DNA of 64,000 bases from JAEMQF01 sp963850525 (lineage in GTDB: Bacteria > Pseudomonadota > Gammaproteobacteria > Burkholderiales > Burkholderiaceae_C), in contig CAWKLQ010000008.1 of assembly GCA_963850525.1 (NCBI GenBank), forward strand, positions 248,001 to 312,000, read 5' to 3'. The position numbers and the translations under genes are program-made. The notes beneath the pieces were generated by a model. The model was not told where the DNA came from and did not search any database. It saw nothing but the letters and a program-made list of their open reading frames with translations. The first letter of the stretch is position 1, and every line of letters begins with the position of its first letter. Below are positions 59,214-64,000 of this stretch, in pieces.

Positions 59214-60406
59214 ACACCTTGGCCCAGCGCTGGCAGGGCATCAGCGCGCTGCCGCTGCTGGCCAGCGGCTTTCGCCCGTTCTACCTGCTCGGCGCGCTCT
59301 ACGCGCCGCTGCTCGCGGCGGGCGGCGTGGGCGCCTTTGTCGGCGTCGTCGAACTGCACAGCACCGGCGGCCCGGTGCTGTGGCATGGCCACGAGATGAT
59401 TTTCGGCTTTGCGCTGGCGATCATCGTCGGCACACTGCTCACCGCGCTGCCGAGCTGGGCCGGAACGCCCGAGCTGAACGGCGCGCCGCTGCTCGCGATT
59501 GCGCTGCTCTGGCTTGTCGGTCGCGCCGCTTTCTGGGTCGCGCCATGGTTGCCGCAACGCGCCGTCGCGAGCGCGGACTTGCTGCTGCTGCCGGCGTTGA
59601 TCGTCGCGCTCGCCCCTGGCCTGTGGCGCGCACCGAATCGTCTGTACCGCCTGCTGCTGCCGATCCTGCTCGCGCTGTTTGCCGCAAATCTGGCTTATCA
59701 CGCCGCAGCGCTCGCCGGCGACACCGCCGCAGCGGCGCACGCGTTGCGCGGCGCGGTGTGGGCGCTGATGGTTCTGTACACGCTGAAAGGCGGCGTGCTG
59801 ACGCCCATCTTCACCGGCAATGCGCTGCGTCTGCTCGGGCGCGGAGAGCAGGCGCGCTTTCTGATGCCTCTGGAAGCGCTCACGCTCGCACTCTTGCTCG
59901 CCCTCGCGCTGGCCGATCTCGGCGCCGCGCCGCCAGCCCTCACCGGCGCGCTCGCGCTCGCCTGCGCCATCGTGCACGGGGCTCGCGTCGCACGCTGGCG
60001 CGGCTGGCGCGTCGCAGACCAGCCTCTGCTGCCGGCGATGCACCTCGGTTTTGTGTGGCTGTTGTTCGCGTTTCTGCTCAAGGCCGCCGCCGACCTGGGT
60101 GCGGTGGTCCCGGGCACTGCCTGGCTGCACGCGTTCACGGTCGGCGCGCTCGGCCTGATGATGCTGAGCCTGATGACGCGCGTCTCGCTGCGCCACACCG
60201 GGCGCGCGCTCGAAGCGCCGACGCTGCTGCGCGCCGCGGCGCTGCTGATGTTCAGCGCCGCGCTGCTGCGCCTGGCGGCGAGTGTGCACGGCCTGGGGCC
60301 CGGCGTAGTGACGCTGGCCGCGCTGCTCTGGGCTGCGGCGTTTGTCGGCTATCTGATTCGCTTCGCCGCAGTTCTGCTGGGGCCGAGTTTGCCGCGGGGA
60401 AGGTGA
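59210..60406 (+). CDS. nnrS: NnrS family protein
   Basis: A 398-residue membrane protein with 12 predicted spans and the NnrS hallmark LWHGHEMIFGFALAIIVGTLLTA near the N-terminus. Further blocks are LAYHAAAL, LKGGVLTPIFTGNALR and LHAFTVGALGLMMLSLMTRVSLRHTGR. NnrS proteins bind heme and copper and relieve NO-induced iron-complex damage during denitrification. It overlaps the oxidoreductase stop (ATGA), which puts an NO-protection gene at the end of an operon rich in Fe-S and B12 enzymes sensitive to NO. Confidence 0.87.
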   Translation: MNTLAQRWQGISALPLLASGFRPFYLLGALYAPLLAAGGVGAFVGVVELHSTGGPVLWHGHEMIFGFALAIIVGTLLTALPSWAGTPELNGAPLLAIALLWLVGRAAFWVAPWLPQRAVASADLLLLPALIVALAPGLWRAPNRLYRLLLPILLALFAANLAYHAAALAGDTAAAAHALRGAVWALMVLYTLKGGVLTPIFTGNALRLLGRGEQARFLMPLEALTLALLLALALADLGAAPPALTGALALACAIVHGARVARWRGWRVADQPLLPAMHLGFVWLLFAFLLKAAADLGAVVPGTAWLHAFTVGALGLMMLSLMTRVSLRHTGRALEAPTLLRAAALLMFSAALLRLAASVHGLGPGVVTLAALLWAAAFVGYLIRFAAVLLGPSLPRGR

Positions 60407-60444
60407 CGAAGCGTGGGCTCATTGCCGAGTTGGAATGGCGGCCT

Positions 60445-60710
60445 GCTTTCGGCCCATTGCTGCCGTTCGATGTGGCCTCGCGGCTTGCCCACCAACCCTC
60501 GTCATCCCGGCGAAAGCCGGGATCCACCGGGTTGCACGCGATGAACGCATCGCCGAACGGGGGCTTCCACGATGGATCCCGGCTTTCGCCGGGATGACGA
60601 ACTTCTTGCGTCGTGCCATTTGCCTTGCACGTCGTCATGCTGGGCTTTGTGCAGTGGCGAACTGGGCGCACGCAAAGCGGACACCCAACCGACAGCAATG
60701 GGCCGAAAGC
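60445..60710. repeat. TIR-bounded composite REP element (near-complete copy 2)
   Basis: GCTTTCGGCCCATTGCTG at the left and its exact reverse complement at the right (60693-60710) bound a 266-bp unit. The unit holds a REP palindrome (60501-60598) and the TTGCGTCGTGCC...CATGCTGGGCTTTG tail. The layout matches 32785-33052. It fills the gap between nnrS and the converging trpB-like gene. Confidence 0.85.
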
Positions 60711-60765
60711 GAGCGTTCCCAACTCGTGCAATCGAACATGAGCAGGCCCCTGCGAGCCTTGCCGC

Positions 60766-62139
60766 CTACGCCGCCTCCTTCACCGACGGCAACCCGGCCA
60801 GCGCCATCGCGAGTTCGGCCTCGTCGTAGTTGATGTCCTTCAGCTTGCCGGCGAAGTAGTCGATGTAGGCCTGCATGTCGAAGTGGCCGTGGCCGCACAG
60901 GTTGAACAGGATGGTGCGCGACTTGCCTTCTTCGCGGCAGCGGATCGCCTCGACGATCGCCCCCTTCACCGCGTGGTTCGCCTCCGGCGCCGGAACGATG
61001 CCCTCGGCGCGCGCGAACTGCACGCCGGCGTCGAAACACGCGAGCTGGTGGTAGGCGCTGGCCTCGATCAGGTCCAGCTCCATCAGGTGGCTGACGAGCG
61101 GCGCCATGCCGTGGTAGCGCAAGCCCGCCGGCGTGAAAGCCCGGCGGCGTGAAGGTGGAGCCCAGCGTGTGCATCTTGGTGAGCGGCGTCAGGTGCGCGG
61201 TGTCGCCGAAGTCGTAGGCGTACTTGCCGCGCGTCAGGCTCGGGCACGCGGCCGGCTCGACGGCGACGATGCGAACCTTCTTCCCGCCGCGCAGTTGCTT
61301 GCCGAGGAAGGGAAACACGATGCCGGCGAAGTTGGAGCCGCCTCCCGTGCAGCCGACGATCACGTCCGGGTAGTCGCCGGCCATCTCCATCTGCGCAATC
61401 GCCTCCTGGCCGATCACCGTCTGGTGCATCAGCACGTGGTTCAGCACGCTGCCCAGCGCGTACTTGGTGTCGTCGCGCTGCGCGGCGATTTCCACCGCCT
61501 CGGAAATCGCGATGCCCAGGCTGCCCGGGTGATTCGCGCGCTGCGCGAGGATGGCGCGGCCCGACTGGGTCTAGCTCGGAGGGCGAGGCGATGCAGCGTC
61601 GCGCCATAGGTTTCCATCAAGGCGCGCCGGTACGGCTTCTGGTCGTACGACACGCGCACCATGAAGACCTGCACCTCCAGGCCGAACACGCTGCCGGCAA
61701 AGGCGAGCGACGAGCCCCATTGCCCGGCGCCGGTTTCGGTGACGAGGCGCTTGATGCCGGCCTCGCGGTTGTAGAACGCCTGCGGGATCGCGGTGTTGGG
61801 CTTGTGGCTTCCCGCGGGCGACACGCCTTCGTACTTGTAGTAGATCTTCGCCGGCGTCTGCAGCGCCGCCTCGAGGCGGCGCGCGCGGTACAGCGGCGAC
61901 GGGCGCCATTGGCGATAGACGTCGCGCACCGGCTCGGGGATGTCGATCTCGCGCTCGGTCGAGACCTCCTGCATGATGAGTTCCATCGGAAACAGCGGCG
62001 CCAGGTCGTCGGGGCCGATCGGCTGGTGCGTTCCGGGGTGCAGCACCGGCGGCGCGGGCTTGGGCAGGTCGGCCTGGATGTTGTACCAGGTCTTGGGAAG
62101 CTGCCCTTCGTCGAGCAGGTACTTGATGGTCTGGCTCAT
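60766..62139 (-). CDS. TrpB2-type tryptophan synthase beta-like protein, three frame breaks
   Basis: The product is 456 residues after removal of three extra bases (near 61130, 61575 and 61583). It is a PLP enzyme of the long TrpB2 branch. YEGVSPAGSHKPNTA holds the PLP lysine, ETGAGQWGSSLA is the signature of this branch, and CTGGGSNFAG is the phosphate loop. It condenses indole with serine or a related acceptor. TrpB2 often occurs without TrpA, and no trp genes are nearby. AAGGGG 6 nt before the ATG at 62139. The raw frame meets a CTAG-type stop at 61573 that vanishes on correction. Confidence 0.8.
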
Positions 62140-62277
62140 GTGTGCCCCTTCTGCGTGCGTTGAGGTGAACGGCCCGCGCGGCGCTTCGCCGCGCGGGTGC
62201 TCGGCTGCCGATGGCCCCAACCGCCTTGACGGCACATTGACGCCATCGTGAATAGTGCAACGCGCCCACGCGCGTCC

Positions 62278-62293
62278 TTTGATCTGGCGCAAA
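62278..62293. promoter_or_regulatory. FNR/ANR-type site between trpB-like and hemerythrin genes
   Basis: TTTGATCTGGCGCAAA has a perfect left FNR half-site (TTGAT), a 4-nt spacer and CGCAA. It lies 138 nt from the trpB-like start and 191 nt from the hemerythrin-like start, in a 345-nt divergent region. Confidence 0.55.
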
Positions 62294-62411
62294 GCAGCGG
62301 GGATCGGTCGGCTGCACAGTAGTCGGCCAACCCAGGGCGCACATCATCGGAAACCCCAGGCCCGCGCGCCTGCACACGGGGTGGCTTCGTCGCGTCGGCG
62401 AATCGGTTTGA

Positions 62412-62429
62412 CGCAAGTCCAAACTTGCG
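62412..62429. promoter_or_regulatory. Perfect 7-4-7 palindrome upstream of hemerythrin-like gene
   Basis: CGCAAGTCCAAACTTGCG is a perfect inverted repeat with a 4-nt centre, 55 nt before the ATG at 62485. It has the geometry of a dimeric repressor or CRP/FNR-family site but not the FNR sequence. It differs from the palindrome at 2580. Confidence 0.5.
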
Positions 62430-62484
62430 CCGAAGCGCTGCATAGACTGGCGACTCGCCGAACCGGATGAGGAAGGGGCTCAGC

Positions 62485-63038
62485 ATGGCCGAATTGATCG
62501 ACGTATGGCATGCCGAGCACGCCACTTTTTCGCGCCTCCTCGACGTCCTGGACGAACAGGTCGGCGAGTTCTGCGAGGGTCAGGGGCCGGTGTTCGGCCT
62601 GATGCTCGACATCGTCTCGTACTTGCGCGAATTCGGCGACGCGTTGCACCATCCGCGCGAAGACGCGGCATTCGCGCGCCTCGTGATCCGCGACCCGGTG
62701 CTGCGCCTGCCGATCAATCGGCTGCTGCAGGAACACCGCGCCATCGCCGTGGCGGGCGAAGAATTCGTGAATCGGCTGAACGAAGTGATCGTCGGCAACG
62801 TGACGATGCGCGGCACCGTGGAGGCGCTGCGGCCTGTACCTGACCTACTTCAGGCACCACCTGGCCACCGAGGAGCGCGAAATCCTGCCGCGCGCCGCGC
62901 GCCTGCTCGAGCCGCACGACTGGAGCTTTGTCGGCAACGCCGTCCCGTCGATACCGGACCCTCTTGCGGCGGATGCGCCGGACGGCGCACTATCGCGAAT
63001 TGCGCGACTACCTGGCTGCGAGCAAGCCCGTCGCCTGA
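62485..63038 (+). CDS. Hemerythrin-like domain protein, two frame breaks
   Basis: The product is 183 residues when extra bases near 62833 and in 62960-62985 are removed. WHAEHATFSRLLDVL (two His), LHHPREDAAFARL, LQEHRAIAVAGEEF and YFRHHLATEEREILPRA match the helices and iron ligands of a bacterial hemerythrin-like fold; HHPREDAAF is a common form in this subgroup. AAGGGG lies 7 nt before the ATG. It would bind O2 or NO or store iron; this cannot be decided. The end shifts if the second break is placed differently. Confidence 0.65.
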
Positions 63039-63090
63039 CGGCACACCCCGTGACACGCTGAGAGACCCACTGACATCGACGGAGGTTTGC

Positions 63091-63527
63091 ATGCACGCCG
63101 CAGCCGAATTCGAAGCACAGTTCAGTCGCCATGGCGCACGTCCTGGCGATGGTGATGGCCACCGAGGCGGAACTCGATTCGCGCGAAGTGCGCATGCTCG
63201 AGGAACTCGATGCCTTCAGACGCATCGGCTTGAGCGAAGCCGGCCTTCCTGCGCATCGTCCGCGAGTACCGCGACGGGGCGTGCAAAGCGCTGTCCGGGC
63301 ACGATACTGCCTGCAATGGGGCGACATGGAAGTCATCGATTCGATCCTCGACGAAGTCCACGACGCCGCGCAGCGCCTCCTGCTGTGCCGCCTGGCGGGC
63401 TGCCTGATCACGACGGACGGGCATATCACGGACATGGAACGCAGCGGTCTACGACCGCATGCTGACGCGCTGGGGCTACACCCAGTCGAGCCTGGCGCAA
63501 GCCATCCTCACCGAGCACGTGCGATAG
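63091..63527 (+). CDS. TerB-like small protein, four frame breaks
   Basis: After correcting three extra bases (near 63135, 63240 and 63444) and one missing base (near 63312), the product is about 144 residues. MAHVLAMVMATEAELDSREVRMLEELDAFRRIGLSEAGFLRIVREY resembles the helical, acidic TerB/DjlA-N type domain, which has a metal-binding Asp/Glu set. The second half (DEVHDAAQRLLLCRLAGCLITTDGHITDMER) repeats the same type of motif. GGAGG 5 nt before the ATG. With four breaks in 437 nt the reconstruction is provisional. Next to a TehB-like gene it may belong to a stress group. Confidence 0.5.
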
Positions 63528-63574
63528 GGGACGAGGAGGCTGCGCCGCCGCAGCAGCGCTGACCGGCGGCAGGG

Positions 63575-64000
63575 TCAAGCCTGCGTCGCGAATGCTGAAG
63601 CGTCAGGCTTGCGGGCGATGAGCGTCGCAAACGACTTGATTCGCTCCCCGGCGCAGGGTAGTCGGCGAACTCCGACGCCAGAATCGTCCAGCCAGCAAAG
63701 CGGCGCGGCAACTCGTCGCGCGCGAACAGGCAGTGGCCGGCGGCGTCGAACATGTCGAGGTAGGTCGTCCCCTGGACCAGCACGTTGACGATCGCCGTGC
63801 CGCCCGGCTTGACGTGAGCCTGGAGTTCGGCGAGCGAAGCGAACGCGGTCGGGCAGTCGAAGAACATCAGCAAGCCGATCGAGACGACGCTGTCGAAGTC
63901 TTCGCCGATCGGGTGGTTGCGCAAATCGGCTTGCGCGGCGTCGATGTCCAAGCCCTCCCCGGCTGCCACTTGGCGAACGTGTTCGATCGCGGTGGCGCTC
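63575..64000 (-). CDS. Class I SAM-dependent methyltransferase, TehB-like, partial
   Basis: The C-terminal part only; the SAM-binding glycine motif lies beyond the window edge. ATAIEHVRQVAAGEGLDIDAAQADLRN contains the acidic residues at the end of strand 2 and the motif-II loop. FDSVVSIGLLMFFDCP is motif IV with its catalytic-side residues, and LQAHVKPGGTAIVNVL is motif VI. One base seems missing near 63653 (GGGG where GGGGG is expected). With it restored the protein runs to the TGA at 63575. TehB-like enzymes methylate tellurite or other small molecules; the substrate is not fixed by the sequence. Confidence 0.65.
   Translation of the reverse strand, partial: ERHRDRTRSPSGSRGGLGHRRRASRFAQPPDRRRLRQRRLDRLADVLRLPDRVRFARRTPGSRQAGRHGDRQRAGPGDDLPRHVRRRRPLPVRARRVAAPLCWLDDSGVGVRRLPCAGERIKSFATLIARKPDASAFATQA

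Noticed and set aside
61560..61590. Premature stop in the trpB-like gene as evidence of a pseudogene
   Set aside because: The stop disappears when two nearby extra bases are dropped, and the restored residues (RLPSELTQSGR) fit the family. Consensus error is simpler.

Overview
The window is high-GC DNA whose gene content points to a facultatively anaerobic, probably denitrifying betaproteobacterium (Burkholderiales/Rhodocyclales type). The evidence is NO-response genes (DUF2249, hemerythrin and NnrS types), FNR-type sites, a 2-oxoacid:ferredoxin oxidoreductase with an NfnAB-like transhydrogenase, CoA-ester catabolism, and REP-type GTCATCCCGGCG repeats. Species is not assignable from sequence alone. 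No tRNA, rRNA, CRISPR array, prophage or transposase was recognised.

Layout. 0-1 kb: end of an acyl-CoA ligase and an enoyl-CoA hydratase. 1-5.7 kb: NO/nitrosative-stress group (DUF2249, two polytopic NnrS-like proteins, hemerythrin, MIP18-type Fe-S factor) with a tandem-GNAT protein inserted. 5.8-8.7 kb: cyclase-AAA-TPR regulator. 8.8-9.3 kb: secreted orphan. 9.6-13.1 kb: branched-chain 2-oxoacid dehydrogenase E1alpha/E1beta/E2, then a GST. 14.2-14.9 kb: toxin-antitoxin pair. 15.1-17.0 kb: divergent alpha-hydroxy-acid oxidase and RraA-like gene. 17.4-27.3 kb: an ECF sigma factor, a transmembrane Ser/Thr kinase, a TonB-dependent receptor, a haloperoxidase/PAP2-type lipoprotein and two related lipoproteins. 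Four of these genes carry the same promoter motif (TGTCTGAGTT-N12-GCGTCTAT). 27.5-35.5 kb: a ferredoxin-tailed 739-residue protein, KorB, KorA, NfnB and NfnA. 35.7-37.3 kb: orphan with a GNAT-like region. 37.5-60.4 kb: long co-directional catabolic operon (GntR regulator, thiolase, CoA ligase, hydantoinase/ketone-carboxylase A and B, acyl-CoA dehydrogenase, two-subunit B12 mutase, three-subunit Mo hydroxylase, CoA-transferase, dehydrogenase-hydratase fusion, indolepyruvate:ferredoxin oxidoreductase, NnrS). 60.8-64 kb: TrpB2-type synthase, second hemerythrin-like protein, TerB-like protein and a TehB-like methyltransferase.

How the parts work together. The 37.5-59.2 kb operon looks like a route turning an unidentified, perhaps ketone- or branched-chain-containing, acid into CoA thioesters with ferredoxin-linked steps. 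The Kor/Nfn cluster could exchange electrons between 2-oxoacids, ferredoxin and NAD(P)H. Sites with the core TTGATCTGG(C/G)(G/T)CAA lie upstream of the Bkd operon, upstream of the GntR-led operon, and between the TrpB2 and hemerythrin genes, suggesting oxygen control.

The most distinctive unit is the sigma-kinase regulon at 17.4-27.3 kb. Two further unusual features are REP-type elements lying in frame inside coding sequences (IOR; Mo-hydroxylase C-terminus) and a TIR-bounded repeat of about 267 bp present in two near-complete copies.

Data-quality caution: about 29 single-base frame breaks can be placed, of which 25 are extra-base type. They cluster at 5 kb, 9 kb, 41-49 kb, 56-58 kb and 61-64 kb, in otherwise intact genes with no other lesions. 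I treat them as probable consensus errors and annotate the full-length genes across them.
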